Shown here piece by piece: positions 29,777 through 44,533 of a stretch of 64,000 bases of DNA (within the stretch, counting starts at the first letter, position 1; every line of letters starts with the position of its first letter). The DNA is from Ascarosepion bandense. Taxonomy: Eukaryota > Mollusca > Cephalopoda > Sepiida > Sepiidae. Location of the stretch: the NCBI GenBank assembly GCA_037127315.1, contig JBBBDQ010001186.1:4131396-4195395 (forward strand). The letters are read 5' to 3'. The notes beneath the pieces were generated by a model, which worked only from the letters and a program-made list of their open reading frames with translations, searched no databases and was not told the DNA's origin. Both the position numbers and the translations under genes were made by a program.

Positions 29777-32700
29777 CGTTAATCTTCGTTAATTTCCGTG
29801 AAATAAAACAGAATATCTACTTAAATACGAGTATCGATCAAAAATAACGTTCAAACAAATCATTTCCAATTGTCGGTTGTTTATAACCAGTTTCGTTAAT
29901 CTTCGTTAATTTCCGTGAAATAAAACAGAATATCTACTTAAATACGAGTATCGATCAAAAATAATGTTCAAACAAATCATTTCAAATTGTCGCTTGTTTA
30001 TAACCAAGTTTCGTTAATCTTCGTTAATTTCCGTGAAATAAAACAGAATATCTACTTAAATACGAGTATCGATCAAAAATAATGTTCAAACAAATCATTT
30101 CAAATTGTCGGTTGCTTATAACCAGTTTCGTTAATCTTCGTTAATTTCCGTGAAATAAAACAGAATATCTACTTAAATACGAGTATCGATCAAAAATAAC
30201 GTTCAAACAAATCATTTCCAATTGTCGGTTGTTTATAACCAGTTTCGTTAATCTTCGTTAATTTCCGTGAAATAAAACAGATTATCTACTTAAATACGAG
30301 TATCGATCAAAAATAATGTTCAAACAAATCATTTCAAATTGTCGCTTGTTTATAACAAAGTTTCGTTAATCTTCGTTAATTTCCGTGAAATAAAACAGAA
30401 TATCTACTTAAATACGAGTATCGATCAAAAATAATGTTCAAACAAATCATTTCAAATTGTCGGTTGCTTATAACCATCTTCGTTAATTTCCGTGAAATAA
30501 AACAGAATATCTACTTAAATACGAGTATCGATCAAAAATAACGTTCAAACAAATCATTTCCAATTGTCGGTTGTTTATAACCAGTTTCGTTAATCTTCGT
30601 TAATTTCCGTGAAATAAAACAGAATATCTACTTAAATACGAGTATCGATCAAAAATAATGTTCAAACAAATCATTTCAAATTGTCGCTTGTTTATAACCA
30701 AGTTTCGTTAATCTTCGTTAATTTCCGTGAAATAAAACAGAATATCTACTTAAATACGAGTATCGATCAAAAATAATGTTCAAACAAATCATTTCAAATT
30801 GTCGGTTGCTTATAACCAGTTTCGTTAATCTTCGTTAATTTCCGTGAAATAAAACAGAATATCTACTTAAATACGAGTATCGATCAAAAATAACGTTCAA
30901 ACAAATCATTTCCAATTGTCGGTTGTTTATAACCAGTTTCGTTAATCTTCGTTAATTTCCGTGAAATAAAACAGAATATCTACTTAAATACGAGTATCGA
31001 TCAAAAATAATGTTCAAACAAATCATTTCAAATTGTCGCTTGTTTATAACCAAGTTTCGTTAATCTTCGTTAATTTCCGTGAAATAAAACAGAATATCTA
31101 CTTAAATACGAGTATCGATCAAAAATAATGTTCAAACAAATCATTTCAAATTGTCGGTTGTTTATAACCAGTTTCGTTAATCTTCGTTAATTTCCGTGAA
31201 ATAAAACAGAATATGTACTTAAATACGAGTATCGATCAAAAATAATGTTCAAACAAATCATTTCAAATTGTCGGTTGTTTATAACCAGTTTCGTTAATCT
31301 TCGTTAATTTCCGTGAAATAAAACAGAATATCTACTTAAATACGAGTATCGATCAAAAATAATGTTCAAACAAATCATTTCAAATTGTCGGTTGTTTATA
31401 ACCAGTTTCGTTAATCTTCGTTAATTTCCGTGAAATAAAACAGAATATCTACTTAAATACGAGTATCGATCAAAAATAATGTTCAAGTAAATCATTTCAA
31501 ATTGTCGGTTGTTTATAACCAAGTTTCGTTAATCTTCGTTAATTTTGTGAAATAAAATGAGAATATTCACGTAATACGAGTATCGATCAAAAATAATGTT
31601 CAAACAAACTTGTCAAATTGTTGCGTTTGTTATAACCAAGTTTCGTTAATCTTCGTTAATTTCTACAAACGAATATCTACTTAAATACGAGTATCGACTC
31701 AAAATAATGTTCAAACAAATCATTCTATAAATTGTCGCTTGTTTATAACCAATGTTTGTTAATCTTCGTTAATTTCCGTGAAATAAAACAGAATATCTAC
31801 TTAAATACGAGTATCGATCAAAAATAATGTTCAAAACAAATCATCAAAATTATTTTGGTTGCTTATAACCAGTTTCGTTAATCTTCGTTAATTTTGAAAA
31901 AACAGAATATCTACTTAAATACAGTATCGATCAAAAATAATGTCCAAACAAATCATTTCAAATTGTCGCTTGTTTATAACCAAGTTTCGTTAATCTTCGC
32001 GAATTTCGTGGTAGTAAACAGAATATCTACTTAAATTACGAGTATCGATCAAAAATAATGTTCCACAAATCATTTCAAATTGCTTGGTTGCTTATAAATC
32101 AGTTCTGTTAATCTTCGTTAATTTCCGTGAAATAAACAGAATATCACTTAAATACGAGTATCGATCAAAAATAATGTTCAAATCATTTCAAATTGTCGCT
32201 TGTTTATAACCGTTTCGTTAATCTTCTGTTAATTTCAAAATAAAACAGAATATCTACTTAAATACGAGTATCGATCAAAATAATGTTCAAACAAATTATT
32301 TCAATTGTCGCTTGTTTATAACCAAGTTTCGTTAATCTTCGTTAATTTTGTGAAATAAAACAGAATATCTACTTAAATACGAGTATCGATCAAAATAATG
32401 TTCATACAAATCATTTCAAATTGTCGCTTGTTTATAACCAAGTTTCGTTAATCTTCGTTAATTTCCGTGAAATAAAACAGAATATCTACATTTAAATATT
32501 ATATTGATCAAAAATAATGTTCAAACAAATCATTTCAAATTGTCGCTTGTTTATAACCAAGTTTCGTTAATTCGTTAATTTTTCCGTGAAATAAAACAGA
32601 ATATCTACTTTAAATAATATGAGAATATCGATCAAAAATAATGTTCAAACAAATCATTTCAAATTGTCGTTTACTTATAACCAAGTTTCGTTAATCTTCG

Positions 32701-35700
32701 TTAATTTCCGTGAAATAAAACAGAATATCTACTTAAATACGAGTATCGATCAAAAATAATGTTCAACAACTACTTAAATTGTCGCTTGTTTATAACCAAG
32801 TTTCGTTAATCTTCGTTAATTTCCGTGAAATAAAACAGAATATCTACTTAAATACGAGTATCGATCAAAAATAATGTTCAAACAAATCATTTCAAATTGT
32901 CGCTTGTTTATAACCAAGTTTCGTTAATCTTCGTTAATTTCCGTGAAATAAAACAGAATATCTACTTAAATACGAGTATCGATCGTACATGTTCATACAA
33001 ATCATTTCAAATTGTCGCTTGTTTATAACCAAGTTTCCTGTTAATCTTCGTTAATTTCCGCAATGAAACAGGAATATCTACTTAAATACGAGTATCGATC
33101 AAAATAATGTTCATGCCAAATCATTTCAAATTGTCGCTTATTATAATTCAAGTTTCGTTAATCTTCGTTAATTCTCCGTGAAATAAACAGAATATTCACT
33201 TAAATACGAGTATCGATCAAAATAATGTTCAAACAAATCATTTCAAATTGTCGCTTGTTTATAACCAAGTTTCGTTAATCTTCGTTAATTTCCGTGAAAT
33301 AAAACAGAATATCTACTTAAATACGAGTATCGATCAAAAATAATGTTCAAACAAATCATTTCAAATTGTCGCTTGTTTATAACCAAGTTTCCTGTTAATC
33401 TTCGTTAATTTCCGTGAAATAAAACAGAATATCTACTTAAATACGAGTATCGATCAAAAATACTGCTCAAACAAATCATTTCAAATTGTCGCTTGTTTAT
33501 GTTCAGTTTCGTTAATTCGTTAATTTCAGAAATAAAACAGAATATCTACTTAAATACGAGTATCGATCAAAAATAATGTTCATACAAATCATTTCAAATT
33601 GTCGCTTGTTTATAACCAAATTTCGTTAATCTTCGTTAATTTCCGTGAAATAAACAGAATATCTACTTAAATACGAGTATCGATCAAAAATAATGTTCAA
33701 ACAAATCATTTCAAATTGTCGGTTGTTTATAACCAAGTTTCGTTAATCTTCGTTAATTTCCGTGAAATAAAACAGAATATCTACTTAAATACGAGTATCG
33801 ATCAAAAATAATGTTCAAACAAATCATTTCAAATTGTCGCTTGTTTATAACCAAGTTTCGTTAATCTTCGTTAATTTCCGTGAAATAAAACAGAATATCT
33901 ACTTAAATACGAGTATCGATCAAAAATAATGTTCAAACAAATCATTTCAAATTGTCGTTTGTTTATAACCAAGTTTCGTTAATCTTCGTTAATTTCCGTG
34001 AAATAAAACAGAATATCTACTTAAATACGAGTATCGATCAAAATAATGTTCAAACAAATCATTTCAAATTGTCGCTTGTTTATAACCAAGTTTCGTTAAT
34101 CTTCGTTAATTTCCCCGTGAAATAAAACAGAATATCACTAACAATATATCGATCAAAAATAATGTTCAAACAAATCATTTCAAATTGTCGGTTGTTTATA
34201 AACGTCATTATTCCTCGTTAATTTCCGGAAATAAACAGAATATCTACTTAAATAATGAGTATCGATCAAAAATAATGTTCAAACAAATCATTTCAAATTG
34301 TCGCTTGTTTATAACCAAGTTTCGTTAGTTCCTCGTTAATTTCCGTGTATTAAAACAGAATATCTACTTAAATGAGTATCGATCAAAAATAATGTTCAAA
34401 CAAATCATTTCAAATTGTCGCTTGTTTATAACCAAGTTTCGTTAATCTTCGTTAATTCGTGAAATAAAATAGAATATCTCAATAAATACGAGTATCGATC
34501 AAAAATAATGTTCAAAACAAATCATTTCAAATTGTCGCTTGTTTATAACTGTTTTGCTAATCTTCGTTAATTTCCGTGAAATAAAAAATATAATATCTAC
34601 TTAAATACGAGTATCAATCAAAATAATGCAAAACGAAACAAATTGTCAAATTGTCGTTTGTTTATAACCAAGTTTCGTTAACTTCGCTAGTTTCAGTTGT
34701 CACATCTAATACGAGTATCGATCAAAAATAATGTTCAAACAAATCATTTCAAATTGTCGCTTGTTTATAACCAAGTTTCTCACACCCTCGTTAATTTCCG
34801 TGAAATAAAACAGAATATCTACTTAAATACGAGTATCGATCAAAATAATGTTCAAATATTTCAAATTGTCGGTTGTTTTATAACCAAGTTTCGTTAATCT
34901 TCACACTCTTGTGAAATAAAACAGAATATCTACTTAAATACGAGTATCGATCAAAAATAATGTTCAAACAAATCATTTCAAATTGTCGCTTGTTTACAAC
35001 CAAGTTTCGTTAATCTTCGTTAATTTCCGTGAAAATAAAACAGAATATCTACTTAAATACGAGTATCGATCAAAAATAATGTTCAAACAAATCATTTCAA
35101 ATTGTCGCTTGTTTATAACCAAGTTTCGTTAATCTCTTTTGTTAATTGTGAAATAAACAGAATATCTACTTAAATACGAGTACTGACTCAAAAATAATGT
35201 TCAAACAAATCATTTCAAATTGTCGCTTGTTTATAACCAAGTTTCGTTAATCTTCGTTAATTTCCGTGAAATAAAACAGAATATCTACTAAATAGCTATA
35301 TCGATCAAAATAATGTTCAAACAAATCATTTCAAATGGTCGCTCGTTTATAACCAAGTTTTCGTTAATCTTCGTTAATTTCCGGAAATAAAAACAGAATA
35401 TCTACTTAAATACGAGTATCAAAAAATAATGTTCAAACAAATCATTTCAAATTGTCGGTTGTTTATAACCAAGTTTCGTCATCTTCACTTCGTGAAATAA
35501 AACAGAATATCTACTTAAATACGAGTATCGATCAAAAATAATGTTCAAACAAATCATTTCAAATTGTCGGTTGTTTATAACCAAGTTTCGTTAATCTTCG
35601 TTAATTTCCGTGAAATAAAACAGAATATCTACTTAAATAAGAGTATCGATCAAAAATAATGTTCAAACAAATCATTTCAAATTGTCGCTTGTTTATAACC

Positions 35701-38700
35701 AAGTTTCGTTAATCTTCGTTACCGTGAAACAGAATATCTACTTAAATACGAGTATCGATCAAAATGTTCAAACAAATCATTTCAAATTGTCGCTTGTTTA
35801 TAACCAAGTTTCGTTAATCTTCGTTAATTCTCGAAACAGAATATCTACTTAAATACGAGTATATCGATCAAAAATAATGTTCATACAAATCATTTCAAAT
35901 TGTCGCTTGTTTATAACCAAGTTTCGTTAATCTTCAAGCATCGTGAAATAAAACAGAATATCTACTAATACGAGTATCGATCAAAAATAACAAGTTCAAA
36001 CAAATCATTTCAAATTGTCGTAGGTTGTTTATAACCAAGTTTCGTTAATCTGCTAATTTCCGCGGAAAATGAAAACAGAATATCTACTTAAATACGTATC
36101 GATCAAAATAATGTTCAAACAAATCATTTCAAATTGTCGCTTGTTTATAACCAAGTTTCGTTAATCTTCGTTAATTTCCGTGAAATAAAAACAGAATATC
36201 TACTTAAATACGAGTATCGATCAAAAATAACGTTCAAACAAATCATTTCAAATTGTCGGTTGCTTATGACCAGTTTCGTTAATCTTTAATTAATTTCGTG
36301 AAATAAAACAGAATATCTATACTTAAATACGAGTATCGATCAAAAATAATGTTCAAACAAATCATTTCAAATTGTCGCTTGTTTATAACCAAGTTTCGTT
36401 AATCTTCGTTAATTCCGTGAAATAAAACAGAATATCTACTTAAATACGAGAGTATCGATCAAAAATAACGTTCAAACAAATCATTTTTCAAATTGTCGGT
36501 TGCTTATAACCAGTTTCGTTAATCTTCGTTAATTTCCGTGAAATAAAACAGAATATCTACTTAAATACAAGTATCGATCAAAAATAATGTTCAAACAAAT
36601 CATTTAAATTGTCGCTTGTTTATAGCAAGTTTCGTTAATCTTCGTTAATTTCCGTGAAATAAAACAGAATATCTACTTAAATACAGTATCGATCAAAAAT
36701 AATGTTCAAAACAATCATTTCAAATTGTCGGTTGCTTATAACCAGTTTCGTTAATCTTCGTTAATTTCCGTGAAATAAAACAGAATATCTACTTAAATAC
36801 GAGTATCGATCAAAAATAATGTTCAAACAAATCATTTCAAATTGTCGCTTGTTTATAACCAAGTTTCGTTAATCTTCGTTAATTTCCGTGAAATAAAACA
36901 GAATATCTACTTAAATACAGTATCGATCAAAAATAATGTTCAAACAAATCATTTCAAATTGTCGGTTGCTTATAACCAGTTTCGTTAATCTTCGTTAATT
37001 TCCGTGAAATAAAACAGAATATCTACTTAAATACGAGTATCGATCAAAAATAATGTTCAAACAAATCATTTCAAATTGTCGCTTGTTTATAGCAAGTTTC
37101 GTTAATCTTCGTTAATTTCCGTGAAATAAAACAGAATATCTACTTAAATACGAGTATCGATCAAAAATAATGTTCAAACAAATCATTTCAAATTGTCGCT
37201 TGTTTATAACCAAGTTTCGTTAATCTTCGTTAATTTCCGTGAAATAAAACAGAATATCTACTTAAATACGAGTATCGATCAAAAATAATGTTCATACAAA
37301 TCATTTCAAATTGTCGCTTGTTTATAACCAAGTTTCGTTAATCTTCGTTAATTTCCGTGAAATAAAACAGAATATCTACTTAAATACAGTATCGATCAAA
37401 AATAATGTTCATACAAATCATTTCAAATTGTCGCTTGTTTATAACCAAGTTTCGTTAATCTTCGTTAATTTCCGTGAAATAAAACAGAATATCTACTTAA
37501 ATACGAGTATCGATCAAAAATAATGTTCAAACAAATCATTTCAAATTGTCAGTTGCTTATAACCAGTTTCGTTAATCTTCGTTAATTTCCGTGAAATAAA
37601 ACAGAATATCCTACTTAAATACGAGTATCGATCAAATAATGTTCAAACAAATCATTTCAAATTGTCGCTTGTTTATAACCAAGTTTCGTTAATCTTCGTT
37701 AATTTCCGTGAAATAAAACAGAATATCTACTTAAATACGAGTATCGATCAAAAATAATGTTCAAACAAATCATTTCAAATTGTCGGTTGCTTATAACCAG
37801 TTTTGTTAATCTTCGTTAATTTCCGTGAAATAAAACAAGAATATACTTAAATACGAGTATCGATCAAAAATAATGTTCAAACAAATCATTTCAAATTGTC
37901 GGTTGCTTATAACCAGTTTCGTTAATCAACTTCGTTAATTTCCAAATAAAATAAAACAGAATATCTACTTAAATACGAGTATCGATCAAAAATAATGTTC
38001 AAACAAATCATTTCAAATTGTCGGTTGCTTATAACCAGTTTCGTTAATCTTCGGGTAATTTCCGTGAAATAAAACAGAATATCTACTTAAATACGAGTAT
38101 CGATCAAAAATAATGTTCATACAAATCATTTCAAATTGTCGCTTGTTTATAACCAAGTTTCGTTAATCTTCGATTACAATTTCCGTGAAATAAAACAGAA
38201 TATCTACTTAAATACGAGTATCGATCAAAAATAATGTTCAAACAAATCATTTCAAATTGTCGGTTGCTTATAACCAGTTTCGTTAATCTTCGTTAATTTC
38301 CGTGAAATAAAACAGAATATCTACTTAAATACAGTATCGATCAAAAATAATCATTCCAAACAAATCATTTCAAATTGTCGCTTGTTTATAACCAAGTTTC
38401 GTTAATCTTCGTTAATTTCAGTGAAATAAAACAGAATATCTACTTAAATACGAGTATCGATCAAAAATAATGTTCAAACAAATCATTTCAAATTGTCGCT
38501 TGTTTATAACCAAGTTTCGTTAATCTTCGTTAATTTCCGTGAAATAAAACAGAATATATCTACTTAAATACGGTATCGATCAAAAATAATGTTCATACAA
38601 ATCATTTCAAATTGTCGCTTGTTTATAGCAAGTTTCGTTAATCTTCGTTAATTTCCGTGAAATGACGAATATCTACTTAAATACAGTATCGATCAAAAAT

Positions 38701-41700
38701 AATGTTCATACAAATCATTTCAAATTGTCGCTTTGTTTATAACCAAGTTTCGTTAATCTTCGTTAATTTCCGTGAAATAAAACAGAATATCTACTTAAAT
38801 ACGAGTATCGATCAAAAATAAAATGTTCTACAAATCATTTCAAATTGTCGCTGTTTATAACCAGGATTTCGTTAATCTTCGTTAATTTCCGTGAAATAAA
38901 ACAGAATATCTACTTAAATACGAGTATCGATCAAAAATAACGTTCAAACAAATCATTTCCAATTGTCGGTTGCTTATAGCAGTTTCGTTAATCTTCGTTA
39001 ATTTCCAAGTGAAATAAAAACAGAATATCTACTTAAATACGAGTATCGATCAAAAATAATGTTCAAACAAATCATTTCAAATTGTCGCTTGTTTATAACC
39101 AAGTTTCGTTAATCTTCGTTAATTTCCGTGAAATAAAACAGAATATCTACTTAAATACGAGTATCGATCAAAAATAATGTTCAAACAAATCATTTCAAAT
39201 TGTCGGTTGCTTATAACCAGTTTCGTTAATCTTCGTTAATTTCCGTGAAATAAAACAGAATATCTACTTAAATACGAGTATCGATCAAAAATAACGTTCA
39301 AACAAATCATTTCCAATTGTCGGTTGTTTATAACCAGTTTCGTTAATCTTCGTTAATTTCCGTGAAATAAAACAGAATATCTACTTAAATACGAGTATCG
39401 ATCAAATAATGTTAAACAAATCTTTCAATTGTCGCTTGTTTATAACCAAGTTTCGTTAATCTTCGTTAATTTCCGTGAAATAAAACAGAATATCTACTTA
39501 AATACGAGTATCGATCAAAAATAATGTTCAAACAAATCATTTCAAATTGTCGCTTGTTTATAACCAAGTTTTATTAATCACTTCGTTAATTTCCGTGAAA
39601 TAAAACAGAATATCTACTTAAATACGAGTATCGATCAAAAATAATGTTCAAACAAATCATTTCAAATTGTCGCTTGTTGATTTCAACAAGTTTCGTTAAT
39701 CTTCGTTAATTTCCGTGAAATAAAACAAAATATCTACTTAAATACGAGTATCGATCAAAAATAATGTTCAAACAAATCATTTCAAATTGTCGCTTGTTTA
39801 TAACCAAGTTTCGTTAATCTTCGTTAATTTCCGTGAAATAAAACAGAATATCTACTTAAATACGAGTATCGATCAAAAATAATGTTCAAACAAATCATTT
39901 CAAATTGTCGCTTGTTTATAACCAAGTTTCGTTAATCTTCTAAATTTAATTTCCGTGAAATAAAGCAAATCTACTTAAATACGAGTATCGATCGAAAATA
40001 ATGTTCAAACAAATCATTTCAAATTGTCGCTTGTTTATAACCAAGTTTCGTTAATCTTCGTTAATTTCCGTGAAATAAAACAGAATATCTACTTAAATAC
40101 GAGTATCGATCAAAAATAATGTTCAAACAAATCATTTCAAATTGTCGCTTGTTTATAGCAAGTTTCGTTAATCTTCGTTAATTTCCGTGAAATAAAACAG
40201 AATATCTACTTAAATACGAGTATCGATCAAAAATAACGTTCAAACAAATCATTTCCAATTGTCGGTTGTTTATAACCAGTTTCGTTAATCTTCCGTTAAT
40301 TTCCGTGAAATAAAACAGAATATCTACTTAAATACGAGTATCGATCAAAAATAATGTTCAAACAAATCATTTCAAATTGTCGCTTGTTTATAACCAAGTT
40401 TCGTTAATCTTCGTTAATTTCCGTGAAATAAAACAGAATATCTACTTAAATACGAGTATCGATCAAATAATGTTCAAACAAATCATTTCAAATTGTCGGT
40501 TGCTTATAACCAGTTTCGTTAATCTTCGTTAATTTCCGTGGTAAAACGGAATATCTACTTAAATACGGTATCGATCAAAATAACATTCAAACAAATCATT
40601 TCCAATTGTCGGTTGTTATAACCAGTTTCGTTAATCTTCGTTAATTTCCGTGAAATAAAACAGAATATCTGCTTAAATACGAGTATCGATCAAAAATAAT
40701 GTTCAAACAAATCATTTCAAATTGTCGCTTGTTTTATAACCAAGTTTCGTTAATCTTCGTTAATTTCCGTGAAATAAAACAGAATATCTACTTAAATACG
40801 AGTATCGATCAAAATAATGTTCAAACAAATCATTTCAAATTGTCGGTTGTTTATAACCAGTTTCGTTAATCTTCGTTAATTTCCGTGAAATAAAACAGAA
40901 TATGTACTTAAATACGAGTATCGATCAAAAATAATGTTCAAACAAATCATTTCAAATTGTCGGTTGTTTATAACCAGTTTCGTTAATCTTCGTTAATTTC
41001 CGTGAAATAAAACAGAATATCTACTTAAATACGAGTATCGATCAAAAATAATGTTCAAACAAATCATTTCAAATTGTCGGTTGTTTATAACCAGTTTCGT
41101 TAATCTTCGTTAATTTCCGTGAAATAAAACAGAATATCTACTTAAATACGAGTATCGATCAAAAATAATGTTCAAGTAAATCATTTCAAATTGTCGGTTG
41201 TTTATAACCAAGTTTCGTTAATCTTCGTTAATTTCCGTGAAATAAAACAGAATATCTACTTAAATACGAGTATCGATCAAAAATAATGTTCAAACAAATC
41301 ATTTCAAATTGTCGCTTGTTTATAACCAAGTTTCGTTAATCTTCGTTAATTTCCGTGAAATAAAACAGAATATCTACTTAAATACGAGTATCGATCAAAA
41401 ATAATGTTCAAACAAATCATTTCAAATTGTCGCTTGTTTATAACCAAGTTTCGTTAATCTTCGTTAATTTCCGTGAAATAAAACAGAATATCTACTTAAA
41501 TACGAGTATCGATCAAAAATAATGTTCAAACAAATCATTTCAAATTGTCGGTTGCTTATAACCAGTTTCGTTAATCTTCGTTAATTTCCGTGAAATAAAA
41601 CAGAATATCTACTTAAATACGAGTATCGATCAAAAATAATGTTCAAACAAATCATTTCAAATTGTCGCTTGTTTATAACCAAGTTTCGTTAATCTTCGTT

Positions 41701-44533
41701 AATTTCCGTGAAATAAAACAGAATATCTACTTAAATACGAGTATCGATCAAAAATAATGTTCAAACAAATCATTTCAAATTGTCGGTTGCTTATAACCAG
41801 TTTCGTTAATCTTCGTTAATTTCCGTGAAATAAAACAGAATATCTACTTAAATACGAGTATCGATCAAAAATAATGTTCAAACAAATCATTTCAAATTGT
41901 CGCTTGTTTATAACCAAGTTTCGTTAATCTTCGTTAATTTCCGTGAAATAAAACAGAATATCTACTTAAATACGAGTATCGATCAAAAATAATGTTCAAA
42001 CAAATCATTTCAAATTGTCGCTTGTTTATAACCAAGTTTCGTTAATCTTCGTTAATTTCCGTGAAATAAAACAGAATATCTACTTAAATACGAGTATCGA
42101 TCAAAAATAATGTTCATACAAATCATTTCAAATTGTCGCTTGTTTATAACCAAGTTTCGTTAATCTTCGTTAATTTCCGTGAAATAAAACAGAATATCTA
42201 CTTAAATACGAGTATCGATCAAAAATAATGTTCAAACAAATCATTTCAAATTGTCGGTTGTTTATAACCAAGTTTCGTTAATCTTCGTTAATTTCCGTGA
42301 AATAAAACAGAATATCTACTTAAATACGAGTATCGATCAAAAATAATGTTCAAACAAATCATTTCAAATTGTCGCTTGTTTATAACCAAGTTTCGTTAAT
42401 CTTCGTTAATTTCCGTGAAATAAAACAGAATATCTACTTAAATACGAGTATCGATCAAAAATAATGTTCAAACAAATCATTTCAAATTGTCGGTTCTTAT
42501 GACCAGTTTCGTTAATCTTCGTTAATTTCCGTGAAATAAAACAGAATATCTACTTAAATACGAGTATCGATCAAAAATAATGTTCAAACAAATCATTTCA
42601 AATTGTCGCTTGTTTATAACCAAGTTTCGTTAATCTTCGTTAATTTTCGTGAAATAAAGCCAAATATCTAGCAAATACAGTATCGATCAAAAATAATGTT
42701 CAAACAAATCATTTCAAATTGTCGGTTGCTTATAACCAGTTTCGTTAATCTTCGTTAATTTCCGTGAAATAAAACAGAATATCTACTTAAATACGAGTAT
42801 CGATCAAAAATAATGTTCAAACAAATCATTTCAAATTGTCGCTTGTTTATAACCAAGTTTCGTTAATCTTCGTTAATTTCCGTGAAATAAAACAGAATAT
42901 CTACTTAAATACGAGTATCGATCAAAAATAATGTTCAAACAAATCATTTCAAATTGTCGGTTACTTATAACCAGTTTCGTTAATCTTCGTTAATTTCCGT
43001 GAAATAAAACAGAATATCTACTTAAATACGAGTATCGATCAAAAATAATGTTCAAACAAATCATTTCAAATTGTCGCTTGTTTATAACCAAGTTTCGTTA
43101 ATCTTCGTTAATTTCCGTGAAATAAAACAGAATATCTACTTAAATACGAGTATCGATCAAAAATAATGTTCAAACAAATCATTTCAAATTGTCGCTTGTT
43201 TATAACCAAGTTTCGTTAATCTTCGTTAATTTCCGTGAAATAAAACAGAATATCTACTTAAATACGAGTATCGATCAAAAATAATGTTCATACAAATCAT
43301 TTCAAATTGTCGCTTGTTTATAACCAAGTTTCGTTAATCTTCGTTAATTTCCGTGAAATAAAACAGAATATCTACTTAAATACGAGTATCGATCAAAAAT
43401 AACGTTCAAACAAATCATTTCCAATTGTCGGTTAGCATAACCCAGTTTCGTTAATCTTCGTTAATTTCCGTGAAATAAAACAGAATATCTGTAAATACGG
43501 TATCGATCAAAAATAATGTTCAAACAAATCATTTCAAAATTGTCGCTTGTTTATAACCAAGTTTCGTTAATCTTCGTTAATTTCCGTGAAATAAAACAGA
43601 ATATCTACTTAAATACGAGTATCGATCAAAAATAATGTTCAAACAAATCATTTCAAATTGTCGCTTGTTTATAACCAAGTTTCGTTAATCTTCGTTAATT
43701 TCCGTGAAATAAAACAGAATATCTACTTAAATACGAGAGTATCGATCAAAAATAATGTTCATACAAATCATTTCAAATTGTCGCTTGTTTATAACCAAGT
43801 TTCGTTAATCTTCGTTAATTTCCGTGAAATAAAACAGAATATCTACTTAAATACGAGTATCGATCAAAAATAATGTTCATACAAATCATTTCAAATTGTC
43901 GCTTGTTTATAACCAAGTTTCGTTAATCTTCGTTAATTTCCGTGAAATAAAACAGAATATCTACTTAAATACGAGTATCGATCAAAAATAACGTTCAACA
44001 AATCATTTCCAATTGTCGGTTGCTTATAACCAGTTTCGTTAATCTTCGTTAATTTCCGTGAAATAAAACAGAATATCTACTTAAATACGGTATCGATCCA
44101 AAATAATGTTCAAACAAATCATTTCAAATTGTCGCTTGTTTATAACCAAGTTTCGTTAATCTTCGTTAATTTCAGTGATGATAAAACGGAATATCTACTT
44201 AAATACAGTATCGATCAAAAATAATCATTCAAACAAATCATTTTCAAATTGTCGCTTGTTTATAACCAAGTTTCGTTAATCTTCGTTAATTTCCGTGTGA
44301 AATAAAACAGAATATCTACTTAAATACGAGTATCGATCAAAAATAATGTTCAAACAAATCATTTCAAATTGTCGCTTGTTTATAACCAAGTTTCGTTAAT
44401 CTTTGATTAATTTCCGTGAAATAAAACAGAATATCTACTTAAATACAGTATCGATCAAAAATAATGTTCAAACAAATCATTTCAAATTGTCGCTTATTTT
44501 ATAACCAAGTTTCGTTAACCTTCGATAATTCAG
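29777..44533. repeat. Satellite array, about 125 copies of a 117-118 bp monomer
   Basis: The monomer runs gtttcgttaatcttcgttaa, tttccgtgaaataaaacaga, atatctacttaaatacgag, tatcgatcaaaaataatg, ttcaaacaaatcatttc, aaattgtcgcttgtttataa, ccaa. Three main variants: A (aacgttc...tttccaattg...ggttgtttataaccag), B (aatgttc...cgcttgtttataaccaag), C (aatgttc...ggttgcttataaccag). At 29.8-31.1 kb they follow A-B-C strictly. Further right, B-C pairs and B runs predominate. AT-rich, no conserved ORF, and the 118-bp period shifts frame every unit. Between about 31.5 and 40.7 kb many units carry scattered short indels. A CENP-B-like box is not evident. Confidence 0.98.
29846..31140. repeat. 352-bp trimeric higher-order repeat at the array's left edge
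   Basis: The A-type word aataacgttc starts at 29846, 30198, 30540 and 30892; the spacings are 352, 342 and 352 bp. The short one contains a 10-bp deletion in the C monomer near 30478. This is a regular A-B-C trimer of 117, 118 and 117 bp. Confidence 0.9.

Noticed and set aside
34697..43873. Short open frames in the satellite (about 34697, 37311, 43658) giving repeated SLVYNQVSLIFVNFREIK-like peptides
   Set aside because: They appear only where indels make two monomers add to a multiple of three. The normal 117-118 bp period shifts frame, so no conserved coding constraint exists.
29777..44533. CRISPR-like array
   Set aside because: There are no unique spacers; the whole 118-bp unit repeats, and the context is clearly eukaryotic.
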